Assembly: GCF_947501425.1 (NCBI RefSeq)
Contig: NZ_CANMVN010000003.1
Location: 124,001-188,000, forward strand
DNA length: 64,000 nucleotides
Source: an uncultured Psychroserpens sp.
GTDB taxonomy: Bacteria > Bacteroidota > Bacteroidia > Flavobacteriales > Flavobacteriaceae
Direction: 5' to 3'
A program made the translations under genes and the position numbers. The notes below the pieces were generated by a model. The model was not told the origin of the DNA and ran no database searches. It saw nothing but the letters and a program-made list of their open reading frames with translations. Below, one piece after another: positions 8,584-16,592 of the stretch (the first letter of the stretch is position 1; each line of letters opens with the position of its first letter).

Positions 8584-8727
8584 TTAGTTTTGAAGTGCTT
8601 CAAACTTCAAATTATTACAATGTATAACACTTAAAGCCTTTGAATAATTCAAAAGAAAATCCACTGTCTCTTCTTTTGGGTTTAGGTTGTTTTGTTTTTG
8701 GGGACATTCTGAGTAAAGTTTTGCCAT
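8584..8727 (-). CDS. small ORF, 47 aa, unknown function
   Basis: A complete ATG-to-TAA frame of 48 codons. The predicted peptide begins MAKLYSECPQKQNNLNPKEE and continues with TVDFLLNYSKALSVIHC before ending near FEALQN. It is soluble, with two Cys and an amphipathic middle helix. It follows the ECF sigma gene on the same strand. The start is preceded by the A-rich tract common before Bacteroidota genes, and the frame ends at a bidirectional terminator. I recall similar FLLNYSKA-type small proteins in other flavobacteria but cannot verify this. It may be a sigma-linked small protein. Confidence 0.6.
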   Translation of the reverse strand: MAKLYSECPQKQNNLNPKEETVDFLLNYSKALSVIHCNNLKFEALQN

Positions 8728-8784
8728 TTTACGTTTTTTAGTTTGTTATAATCACATAAACGCAACAAAACTCAACTTATTGTA

Positions 8785-9369
8785 TCAATTCGTTAAAATA
8801 ATATTATTCTTATCAATTACTTTTCTTAAGTTAATTAGTGCATAACGCATTCTTCCCAATGCTGTATTAATACTAACACCTGTTCTATCAGAGATTTCTT
8901 TAAAACTCATATCTTTATACATACGCATCACTAACACCTCCTTTTGATCATTTGGTAGTTCTTCGATAAGACGACGTAAGTCACATTCTACCTGATCTTT
9001 GATTAATTTCTTTTCTGCATTTAACGACGAATCACCCAATACAGAGAAAATATTGAAATCACCAGAATTATCAAATTTTGGCATTCTGTTATTCTTTCTG
9101 AAATGATCAATCACTAAATTATGTGAGATACGCATTACCCAAGGTAAAAATTTACCTTCTTCATTGTATTTACCTAATTTTAAATTTTTGATGACCTTTA
9201 TAAAGGCATCCTGAAAAATATCTTCGGTGATATCTCTATCAAAGACTTTTGAATAAATAAAACTGTAAATCTTTTGTTTGTGTCTATGGATAAGGACAGA
9301 TAGAGCACTTTCGTCTCCATTCATGTAGTTCTTAACTAAAACAGCGTCTGTGATAAGTTCGTGTCTCAT
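8785..9369 (-). CDS. ECF-type RNA polymerase sigma factor (sigma-70 family)
   Basis: 194 aa. Region 2 is visible as a Phe-rich core (QDAFIKVIKNLK and WVMRISHNLVIDHFR), and region 4 as a helix-turn-helix (LPNDQKEVLVMRMYKDMSFKEISDRTGVSINTA). This is the two-domain layout of extracytoplasmic-function sigma factors. No anti-sigma gene is adjacent. The downstream gene is instead the 47-aa ORF at 8584-8727. A long (231 bp) AT-rich leader separates it from the divergent uvrA. The signal it responds to is unknown. Confidence 0.92.
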   Translation of the reverse strand: MRHELITDAVLVKNYMNGDESALSVLIHRHKQKIYSFIYSKVFDRDITEDIFQDAFIKVIKNLKLGKYNEEGKFLPWVMRISHNLVIDHFRKNNRMPKFDNSGDFNIFSVLGDSSLNAEKKLIKDQVECDLRRLIEELPNDQKEVLVMRMYKDMSFKEISDRTGVSINTALGRMRYALINLRKVIDKNNIILTN

Positions 9370-9567
9370 AATAATTACTTTAAATGCAAAGAATTAATCT
9401 TAGCTTGGGGTTAATTTGTCTTAAAGTAATATTATTATATAGGCAACTATGTTTTAACTGTTTATGTCTCAAATATAACAACAATCATTCCGAAATTCCA
9501 AAAAAAAACACCAAACTTTAACATTTTAATCAGCAATAATCCATTTTCTAAGCTTCAATAAAAGGCG

Positions 9568-9575
9568 TATCTTTG
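9568..9575 (+). promoter_or_regulatory. -7 promoter element for uvrA (TATCTTTG)
   Basis: An exact TAnnTTTG match 25 bp before the uvrA ATG, in the 231-bp divergent spacer between the sigma factor gene and uvrA. Apart from this box the spacer shows only AT-rich sequence. No LexA-like palindrome was recognised. Confidence 0.65.
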
Positions 9576-9600
9576 CACTTTCTTATTCGCTAAAACTCCT

Positions 9601-12390
9601 ATGAACACTAACATTCTAGACCTAAATCCAAAAGAAAATATCATTATAAAAGGTGCAAAATTGCATAACCTAAAAAATATTGATGTTGTGATTCCTAGAA
9701 ATAAACTAGTGGTTATCACAGGTTTATCAGGCTCTGGAAAATCTAGTTTAGCGTTTGATACCTTATATGCTGAAGGACAACGCCGTTATGTAGAAAGCTT
9801 ATCGAGTTATGCACGACAATTCTTGGGTCGACTCAATAAACCAAAAGTTGATGTTATTAAAGGAATTGCTCCAGCTATAGCCATTGAGCAAAAAGTGAAT
9901 AGTACAAACCCTCGTTCTACTGTTGGAACTTCTACTGAAATTTATGACTATTTAAAATTATTGTTTGCCAGAATCGGAAAGACTTACTCTCCTATTTCTG
10001 GTCAATTGGTAAAGAAACACAGAACTAAAGATGTATTAGACCTTGTCAAATCTTTTGATGATCGTGAAAAACTATTGCTCCTATCTCCTATTATATTAGA
10101 AGAAGGTAGAACAATGGCCGACAAGTTAAGTGTATTAAAACAACAAGGATACGCCAGAATTCAGCATAAAGAAACCGTTTTAAGAATTGAAGATGCTCTT
10201 GAAAATGACTTAAAAACCAATGTGTTTTTAGTTGTTGACCGAATTATTGTTAAACATGAAGATGATTTTTACAATAGATTAGCTGATGCCATAGAAACTG
10301 CATTTTTTGAAGGAAAAGGTACTTGTATCATAGAATCGCTATCAGATCAAAAGCGTACAGAATTCAATAATCGTTTTGAATTGGATGGCATGACCTTTCT
10401 TGAGCCAAATCCGCATTTGTTCAGTTTTAATAATCCTTATGGTGCTTGCCCAAAGTGTGAAGGCTATGGAGATGTTATTGGTATTGATGAAGATCTTGTA
10501 ATCCCAAATACTGGACTATCAGTTTATGAAAATGCTATTTTTCCGTGGAGAGGTGAAAGTATGAGTTGGTATCGTGATCAACTGGTAAATAACTCCCATA
10601 AATTTGATTTTCCAATTCACAAACCATTTTTCGAACTTACTAAAGATCAAAAGCAATTGGTATGGAATGGCAATCAATATTTTGAGGGCTTGAATTCCTT
10701 TTTTGCAGAATTAGAGTCTAAAGCTTACAAAATTCAGAATCGTGTTATGTTATCTCGCTATCGCGGAAAGACAAAATGTAATGTATGTAAGGGAAAGCGA
10801 TTAAGAGAAGAAGCCAATTACGTAAAGATTAATAATGTAACAATTACTGACTTAGTAGAAATGCCTCTGGATCAATTGGCAAATTTTTTCAAACAGTTAG
10901 AATTAGACGATTACGATACAAAAATTGCTGAACGATTACTCAAAGAAATCAATAACAGATTGTCTTTTTTGAGTAATGTAGGACTGGACTACTTGACCCT
11001 TAATAGAAAATCAAATACCTTGTCTGGTGGTGAAAGCCAACGTATCAACCTTGCCACTTCTCTGGGAAGTAGTCTGGTAGGTTCCATGTATATTTTAGAT
11101 GAACCTAGTATTGGACTACATCCAAAGGATACCGAAAAACTAATTAAAGTTTTACAAGCACTCCGAGATCTTGGCAATACTGTGATTGTAGTTGAACATG
11201 ATGAAGACATTATGAAAGCTGCCGACGAAATTATCGATATTGGTCCTGAAGCTGGAACATTTGGTGGCGAAGTTGTAGCTACAGGAACTTTTAAAGATAT
11301 TTTAAAATCAAAATCTCTGACAGCTCAGTATCTTAATGAGACATTACAGATTGAAATTCCCAAGACAAGGAGGACATCGAAATATCAAATAGAAATTATT
11401 GGAGCCAGAGAGCATAACCTTCAAAATATAGATGTGGTCTTTCCTTTAGAAATGCTAACAGTTGTTACTGGTGTTTCTGGTAGTGGGAAAAGTACTTTGG
11501 TAAAGAAAATCTTATTTCCTGCTATTCAAAAACAACTTACAGGATTTGGAGATAAACCAGGACAGTTTACAGAACTAAAAGGAAATTTTAAAACCATCAA
11601 ACATATTGAGTTTGTTGACCAAAATCCAATTGGTCGTTCCTCTCGTTCAAATCCTGTGACTTACATTAAAGCCTATGATGATATTAGAGCCTTATTTTCA
11701 AATCAGAAACTGAGTAAAATCCGTAATTATCAAGCTAAACATTTTAGTTTTAATGTTGATGGCGGACGTTGTGAAACCTGTAAAGGTGATGGCGAAGTAA
11801 CTATCGAAATGCAGTTTATGGCAGATGTGCATTTAACCTGTGAAACATGCAATGGAAAACGTTTTAAAAAAGAAGTTTTAGAAGTTACTTTTGAGGGTAA
11901 AAACATTGATGATATTTTGACCATGACCATTGATGATGCTATTGCATTTTTTGATACTCATAACGTTGCTAAAATCAAAAATAAGTTGCAACCACTTCAA
12001 GACGTTGGTTTAGGGTACGTGGCACTGGGTCAAAGTTCTTCTACCCTTTCAGGAGGTGAAGCACAGCGTATCAAACTAGCCTCTTTCCTCGGAAAAGGGT
12101 CCAAAAGCGATAATACCCTTTTTATTTTTGATGAACCAACCACAGGACTACATTTTCATGACATTAAAAAATTATTGAAATCATTTCAAGCCTTGATTGG
12201 AAAAGGACACTCTATCATTGTTATAGAACACAATATAGATCTTATAAAATGTGCAGATCATATTATTGATCTAGGTCCTGAAGGTGGAAATCGTGGAGGA
12301 CAAGTCGTAGCTTATGGTACACCTGAAGACATCGTAAAAAACAAAGCATCCGTTACTGGACAATTTCTGAAAGAAAAGATTTCATATTAG
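9601..12390 (+). CDS. uvrA: excinuclease ABC subunit A
   Basis: 929 aa. UvrA is the damage-recognition ATPase of nucleotide excision repair, loading UvrB at bulky lesions. There are two ABC ATPase modules: the first Walker A GLSGSGKS at 41-48 and the second GVSGSGKS near 623, with LSGGE signatures in both halves. Zinc-binding CxxC pairs are present (CPKC/CNVCKGKR in the first half, CETCKGDGE/CETCNGKR in the second). Length is normal for the family. Its stop overlaps the convergent DUF3667 gene by 4 bp, so no independent terminator fits between them. Confidence 0.97.
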   Translation: MNTNILDLNPKENIIIKGAKLHNLKNIDVVIPRNKLVVITGLSGSGKSSLAFDTLYAEGQRRYVESLSSYARQFLGRLNKPKVDVIKGIAPAIAIEQKVNSTNPRSTVGTSTEIYDYLKLLFARIGKTYSPISGQLVKKHRTKDVLDLVKSFDDREKLLLLSPIILEEGRTMADKLSVLKQQGYARIQHKETVLRIEDALENDLKTNVFLVVDRIIVKHEDDFYNRLADAIETAFFEGKGTCIIESLSDQKRTEFNNRFELDGMTFLEPNPHLFSFNNPYGACPKCEGYGDVIGIDEDLVIPNTGLSVYENAIFPWRGESMSWYRDQLVNNSHKFDFPIHKPFFELTKDQKQLVWNGNQYFEGLNSFFAELESKAYKIQNRVMLSRYRGKTKCNVCKGKRLREEANYVKINNVTITDLVEMPLDQLANFFKQLELDDYDTKIAERLLKEINNRLSFLSNVGLDYLTLNRKSNTLSGGESQRINLATSLGSSLVGSMYILDEPSIGLHPKDTEKLIKVLQALRDLGNTVIVVEHDEDIMKAADEIIDIGPEAGTFGGEVVATGTFKDILKSKSLTAQYLNETLQIEIPKTRRTSKYQIEIIGAREHNLQNIDVVFPLEMLTVVTGVSGSGKSTLVKKILFPAIQKQLTGFGDKPGQFTELKGNFKTIKHIEFVDQNPIGRSSRSNPVTYIKAYDDIRALFSNQKLSKIRNYQAKHFSFNVDGGRCETCKGDGEVTIEMQFMADVHLTCETCNGKRFKKEVLEVTFEGKNIDDILTMTIDDAIAFFDTHNVAKIKNKLQPLQDVGLGYVALGQSSSTLSGGEAQRIKLASFLGKGSKSDNTLFIFDEPTTGLHFHDIKKLLKSFQALIGKGHSIIVIEHNIDLIKCADHIIDLGPEGGNRGGQVVAYGTPEDIVKNKASVTGQFLKEKISY

Positions 12391-13481
12391 CTCGTTAAAA
12401 ATGAAAATGCTAATACTATTCCTCCCGCAGTTGGTATCACAAAGAGTAAAAACACAAAAGAAATGACACCGCTTTTTATCCAGCTTAAAAACCAATTTTG
12501 CTTGTAGAATTGTATCAACGCAATTAAAAAATACAAATAGGTAGACAAAGCAATAAGCCAATCAATCCAATCAGGAATGTCATATATAAATCTGTTAACT
12601 GCAAAAAGGATACTAAAAACACTAAATAAAAAGGAGAAAAAATAAAAACTAAATACCAAATGGTAGGCATATTTGCCTTTATTGAAATAGAATATTTTCA
12701 GAATGAAAGCAAATAACGGGAGCAAGAAAAACATAGCAATAGGAATACTATCAAAAAAGACCTGTAAAATGGATCCTGCACCCTGACCCTTTACCAAACT
12801 CAGCATCCTTTCAAAAAAACGACGCTCTATAAACCCTGGATCTTCAGACATTCCCATTTGACGTAATATGACATCCTTCTCTGCTCCTGCTGCTATCATA
12901 GAATCGACCTTATTCTTATCAAAATCATAGGATTTTCTGAAGTTATTTGAATTTGCTTTTTCTGTTTTCAAAATAGAATCGGCCATTTTAATATCCTCAT
13001 CTTTCAAACCAAGCACCTTTTGATTGTCTTTGATTGGTTTCATTAGCTTTTCAATTTGAACAGAATCCAAAGGTTTCAAAGTGTCTTTTTCAGTTTTAAT
13101 TACTTCAGATTTAACAATTTTATCATTGATCTTATCAGCCTCCAGCACAAGTTCTCTAGTACTAAATGAAATAACAAAAAAGAAGATTACAGAAATGAAC
13201 AAATACATTTGTCCTGGATGTAAATACAATAAACGCTTGCCTTCAATAAATTTATTTGGCAGAAAGCCTGGCTTAAACATCAATGGAATAAAGCCTTTTA
13301 AAAATCGGGCGTCAAAAGAAAAATAATTGCTAATTGTGTTATAAAACAACACACCCAAAGTTAAATCCTCATCTGTTTTTTGCCCACAATGCGGACAAAA
13401 TTCATAGTGCTCTTTCATTGGTTTTTCACAATTCTTGCACGCTAATGGCTTTATTGTTTCAGGTACATTGGATTTTGCCAT
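12387..13481 (-). CDS. DUF3667 zinc-ribbon membrane protein
   Basis: 364 aa. The N-terminal zinc ribbon has two CxxC knuckles (CKNC at ~16-19, CPHCGQ at ~31-36). It is followed by the DUF3667 signature around FLKGFIPLMFKPGFLPNKFIEG and a first membrane helix (YLFISVIFFFVISF). A ~110-residue charged extracytoplasmic loop separates this from about four C-terminal helices. The function of DUF3667 is unknown. The gene is monocistronic and its 3' end overlaps uvrA by 4 bp tail to tail. Confidence 0.82.
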   Translation of the reverse strand: MAKSNVPETIKPLACKNCEKPMKEHYEFCPHCGQKTDEDLTLGVLFYNTISNYFSFDARFLKGFIPLMFKPGFLPNKFIEGKRLLYLHPGQMYLFISVIFFFVISFSTRELVLEADKINDKIVKSEVIKTEKDTLKPLDSVQIEKLMKPIKDNQKVLGLKDEDIKMADSILKTEKANSNNFRKSYDFDKNKVDSMIAAGAEKDVILRQMGMSEDPGFIERRFFERMLSLVKGQGAGSILQVFFDSIPIAMFFLLPLFAFILKIFYFNKGKYAYHLVFSFYFFSFLFSVFSILFAVNRFIYDIPDWIDWLIALSTYLYFLIALIQFYKQNWFLSWIKSGVISFVFLLFVIPTAGGIVLAFSFLTS

Positions 13482-13604
13482 TGAAAGGATTAATTGGTTA
13501 TATAAATTTAAAAAAAATAAAATTCACACCAATTATATAAGCACAATATAATTTTCGGCTCTAAAAAAAACACATAAACACCTGATATTGTATGATTTAA
13601 AATT

Positions 13605-13622
13605 TTGGCACGCATCTTGGAT
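13605..13622 (+). promoter_or_regulatory. sigma-54-like -24/-12 promoter
   Basis: TTGGCACG-N4-TTGG matches the RpoN consensus YTGGCACG-N4-TTGC except for the final base. The two GG dinucleotides are 12 bp apart (13607 and 13619), the required helical phase. Transcription would start near 13632, giving a ~60-nt leader before the ATG at 13692. The same arrangement precedes the paralogue at 15228. Confidence 0.7.
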
Positions 13623-13691
13623 AAATCATAACAAATAGCGTAGGCCGAAAAGCTACAATTATGAGTAGGCAAAATCTAAAACCTTAATACT

Positions 13692-14375
13692 ATGAAAAAA
13701 CTAGTACTATTATTTACAGGTTTGTTAATGGGATTAACAACTGTATCAGCAGCAGAAACTATCACTGCAACTCAAGGACATGATTTTAATAATTCACGCT
13801 ATCGTTTTGCAGAACCAATAGTGTTCATTGAGCGTGGTGTAGAATTTTTAATTTTTCCTGACGGAAGTTTTGATTTCAATACAGAAATCGACAACAACGT
13901 TTCAGACATCTACTACAGAAACTCAAGAACTAGAAGAGGTTCTGTAAATACTACTCATGGTGCACCTGGAACCGTTGGAAGAGCTCATTACGGCACTTCT
14001 GGATCCAGAGGTGTTATCATTACTCATGATAGCAATGGAAAAGTAAGACGAATTGGTAATGTTTTTATCAATTATGACAGACGCGGACGAATAAAACGAG
14101 TAGGTTCTGTATATATGAGTTATCAACGTAGAAACGGATTTCTTCGTCAAGTTGGTGGATTAAGAGTGAACTATAACCGTTGGGGAGAAATCGTCCATGT
14201 TAGTGGAATTGTAAACCATTATAATGCAAATTTAAACTGTGGTGTAGGATCTGGAGTTGGAGGCAATGAATATGACAACTTTGGATTTGATGGAAATTAT
14301 GACGACGACTTTTACTACTACCGAAAAAATGGTAAAGTAAAAAAGCATAAAAGAATGAAAATAGATAGAGATTAA
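13692..14375 (+). CDS. secreted protein with short beta-strand repeats, paralogue A
   Basis: 227 aa with a clear signal peptide (MKKLVLLFTGLLMGLTTVSA, cleavage after about residue 20). The central part holds four ~16-residue repeats of the form G-K/R-I-x-R-V-G-x-V-x-I-x-Y-x-R-R between roughly residues 115 and 185. Each looks like a beta-hairpin unit, and the protein is rich in Arg, Tyr and Gly. The C-terminus is Tyr/Asp-rich and then Lys-rich. It is homologous to the gene at 15228, sharing the FxEGGxEFxIFPDGxFDF-like segment and the same repeats. No enzymatic motif is seen. It is probably a periplasmic or surface structural protein under sigma-54 control. Confidence 0.75.
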   Translation: MKKLVLLFTGLLMGLTTVSAAETITATQGHDFNNSRYRFAEPIVFIERGVEFLIFPDGSFDFNTEIDNNVSDIYYRNSRTRRGSVNTTHGAPGTVGRAHYGTSGSRGVIITHDSNGKVRRIGNVFINYDRRGRIKRVGSVYMSYQRRNGFLRQVGGLRVNYNRWGEIVHVSGIVNHYNANLNCGVGSGVGGNEYDNFGFDGNYDDDFYYYRKNGKVKKHKRMKIDRD

Positions 14376-14424
14376 TGTATTGATTTTTTTGATTGGTTGT
14401 TCACCTGATTAGTGAACATATATA

Positions 14425-14464
14425 AAATCCCGTTGCGCTTCCCCAAGCCTTCGGGATTTTTTGT
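14425..14464. terminator. intrinsic terminator
   Basis: The stem AAATCCCG/CGGGATTT (14425-14432 with 14452-14459) is followed by a T run. A second small hairpin GTTCAC/GTGAAC lies just upstream (14399-14417). It terminates the gene ending at 14375 and possibly the convergent hydroxylase gene. Confidence 0.82.
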
Positions 14465-14465
14465 T

Positions 14466-15059
14466 CTAACAACTTTCTTCAATCAAAGCTCTGAGTTTCT
14501 CATTAGGCACCATATCAATTGTCAAATTTACACGTTCGGTATCACCAGAATTCACCACTTGATGTATATCTGTAAGTTTTAAATACCAACATTCACCTGG
14601 TTGCATTGGAACTGGCTTTTCGTTCAAATAAAATACAACACCTTCATTGTTAACTATTGGTATCGTTAATCTAATCACCGATTTTTCAACCTCCAGACCA
14701 AGAGTAGGGTCTGTATGAGCCTTCACTTCAGATTTAGGAGCTAATCTTAATAAGCGTACTAAAGTCACATCGGTTAGCTCTCTAAATGATTCAATAATTG
14801 CCTTTAAATAAGGAGAACGTTCTAACTCTGATGTATTTGACCAATCAGTCCATGAGCCATCAGCATAATCGTCTGCTGGTGGAGGAACAGGCAATGATGG
14901 ATCAACAATATGAGCAGGTGCTCGCAATTGGATCACATTATAATATTCAAAATTATTGAGCTGTAATTCCTGATACTCCTCTAATAGTCGTTTAGCATCA
15001 AAATGCAATGGTAATTTAACACGATCAGTTATTACTTGAGATTCTCTTACAATATGCAT
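14466..15059 (-). CDS. aspartyl/asparaginyl beta-hydroxylase family dioxygenase
   Basis: 197 aa Fe(II)/2-oxoglutarate oxygenase of the Asp/Asn beta-hydroxylase family. The facial triad is visible as His115-x-Asp117 (KAHTDPT) and His166 (DIHQVVNSG). Arg176 in ERVNLTID is placed to bind 2-oxoglutarate. There is no signal peptide, so it is cytoplasmic. The substrate is unknown; bacterial relatives modify peptide or free Asp/Asn or lipids. It lies between the two sigma-54-linked paralogues but on the opposite strand. Confidence 0.85.
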   Translation of the reverse strand: MHIVRESQVITDRVKLPLHFDAKRLLEEYQELQLNNFEYYNVIQLRAPAHIVDPSLPVPPPADDYADGSWTDWSNTSELERSPYLKAIIESFRELTDVTLVRLLRLAPKSEVKAHTDPTLGLEVEKSVIRLTIPIVNNEGVVFYLNEKPVPMQPGECWYLKLTDIHQVVNSGDTERVNLTIDMVPNEKLRALIEESC

Positions 15060-15177
15060 AAGTTTCGTTAAATTTAAATGTGCTACTAAATTACCAGTCC
15101 TGAAGCTTTTCTATATGGGTAGATTTACCTGTTTTTATGTTTTTTATATGAAGGGGTTTACACCTAACAATATTTTT

Positions 15178-15195
15178 TTGGCACGCTAATTGTTT
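15178..15195 (+). promoter_or_regulatory. sigma-54-like -24/-12 promoter
   Basis: TTTGGCACG-N4-TTGT has GG at 15180-15181 and the -12 G at 15192, again 12 bp apart. It lies 33 bp before the ATG at 15228 and resembles the site at 13605. The -12 element ends in T rather than C. Confidence 0.68.
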
Positions 15196-15227
15196 TATTA
15201 AAAGTGTAATCAAAAACCCTTACAATT

Positions 15228-16502
15228 ATGAAAACGAAGTTTCACAAACACTTAAGCAATGCAAATAGCGCAAGCAAAAGATTAATATCACTCTTTGTGC
15301 TGTTATTACTGGTAGGAACATCAGTAAATGCAACAACCACCAACACAGTAGAATCAAATTCATTACACAACTATGTTAGAGGTTATGGCAATTCTTTCAT
15401 ATTTGTTGAAGGCGGAATAGAATTCTCTATTTTTCCAGATGGTCAATTTGATTTCTACATGCCAAATTACGGTCCGAATGTTAATGTAGGATTTAGTACA
15501 CCAAATGTATCAATTAGTTTTAATACTGGTTTTGACTATAATCCGTACGTACAGTATGACGATTTTGGAGCTATTATTCAAATTGAGAATACACCAATTT
15601 TTTACGATTATTATGGTCGTGTAACTCAAGTAGGAAATGTAAATATTAACTACAATGGTTTTGGTCGAATTACTCGATTGGGTGGATTATACATACACTA
15701 CAACAGATATAGAGCATTCTCTCACTGTACTGGGTTTATCAACATATACAACAGAGCCTATGTGTTTAGACCATGGCATCAGTATTACGTAGTGCCTCCT
15801 GTAAACTATTGTGTTGTATACTCAAGACCTTACAGACAATTTTATACACCTGTTAGACATACGTATTACAGACCATATAGAGATAATTACAGACAGCCTG
15901 TAAGAACTAATGGTCGTAGAGGAACTGCTTCAACAATTGGTCGTAGAGCTAATGAAAGATATGTACAGTCAGCTACAACAAGACGTGGAGGAGATAGAAA
16001 TTTAGCGAGCTCTACAAGACGTGGTAACGACAGAGCTTTAGCATCTGGTTCAGATAATTCAAGGATTAATAGAGGTGCTACTACAAGAACCTCAAGAGAT
16101 AATAGAACTAATACTAGAACTGTTAGAGATGGAAGAAATACAACAACAAGAACACCTGGTAACAACAGAGCTATTAGAGATAATAGCAAAGCCAATACTA
16201 GAACTAACAGAGGCGTAAGAGTGAAGACTAGCAACTCTAGATCAAATTCTAACTCTAGAAATGTGACCAAATCCACTAGAGCTGTGTCTAATAATAAAAC
16301 GACCACAAGAACGGTTAGAAAAAATGCGAGTGTAAGAAAACCAAATACATCAAATACTCGTATATCTAGTAACAAACGAAGCAACAGATCTTCAAAAACT
16401 GTATCACAGTCAAGAAGTAGAAAACAGTCTTCAGCTAGACAATCTAGTTCTAGAACGTCGTCAAAAAGTACAAGATCAGGAAGAGCAAGGTCTCGTTCGT
16501 AA
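15228..16502 (+). CDS. secreted Arg-rich protein with beta repeats, paralogue B
   Basis: 424 aa. The signal peptide is preceded by a basic n-region (helix RLISLFVLLLLVGTSVNA at ~18-35). Residues ~50-180 are homologous to the 13692 protein and hold the same short G-R-I/V-x-x-V/L-G-x-V/L-x-I-x-Y repeats. From about residue 200 to the end the sequence is low-complexity Arg/Ser/Thr/Asn (runs such as TRTVRDGRNTTTR), giving a very basic ~220-residue tail that is probably disordered. Such a tail could bind polyanions such as DNA, polysaccharide or LPS. It is an isolated gene with a sigma-54-like promoter and its own terminator. Confidence 0.75.
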   Translation: MKTKFHKHLSNANSASKRLISLFVLLLLVGTSVNATTTNTVESNSLHNYVRGYGNSFIFVEGGIEFSIFPDGQFDFYMPNYGPNVNVGFSTPNVSISFNTGFDYNPYVQYDDFGAIIQIENTPIFYDYYGRVTQVGNVNINYNGFGRITRLGGLYIHYNRYRAFSHCTGFINIYNRAYVFRPWHQYYVVPPVNYCVVYSRPYRQFYTPVRHTYYRPYRDNYRQPVRTNGRRGTASTIGRRANERYVQSATTRRGGDRNLASSTRRGNDRALASGSDNSRINRGATTRTSRDNRTNTRTVRDGRNTTTRTPGNNRAIRDNSKANTRTNRGVRVKTSNSRSNSNSRNVTKSTRAVSNNKTTTRTVRKNASVRKPNTSNTRISSNKRSNRSSKTVSQSRSRKQSSARQSSSRTSSKSTRSGRARSRS

Positions 16503-16534
16503 CAATATATAATTTTTTGGTTGGTTAGTAGATT

Positions 16535-16578
16535 GTCCCATAAGCAGTATGCCTCAAAGCACCTTATGGGACTTTCTC
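16535..16578 (+). terminator. intrinsic terminator
   Basis: A perfect 10-bp stem GTCCCATAAG/CTTATGGGAC (16535-16544 with 16563-16572) is followed by TTTCTCATTT, just after the 15228 gene. Confidence 0.82.
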
Positions 16579-16592
16579 ATTTAAACCTTTTT

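Noticed and set aside
15887-16384. Minus-strand Leu-rich 165-codon frame
   Set aside because: It is the antisense shadow of the Arg-rich low-complexity tail, whose complement encodes Leu/Val; it has no initiation context.
16140-16500. Tandem DNA repeat or assembly artefact in the Arg-rich tail
   Set aside because: Codon use varies between the similar peptides, and no exact repeat unit was found.
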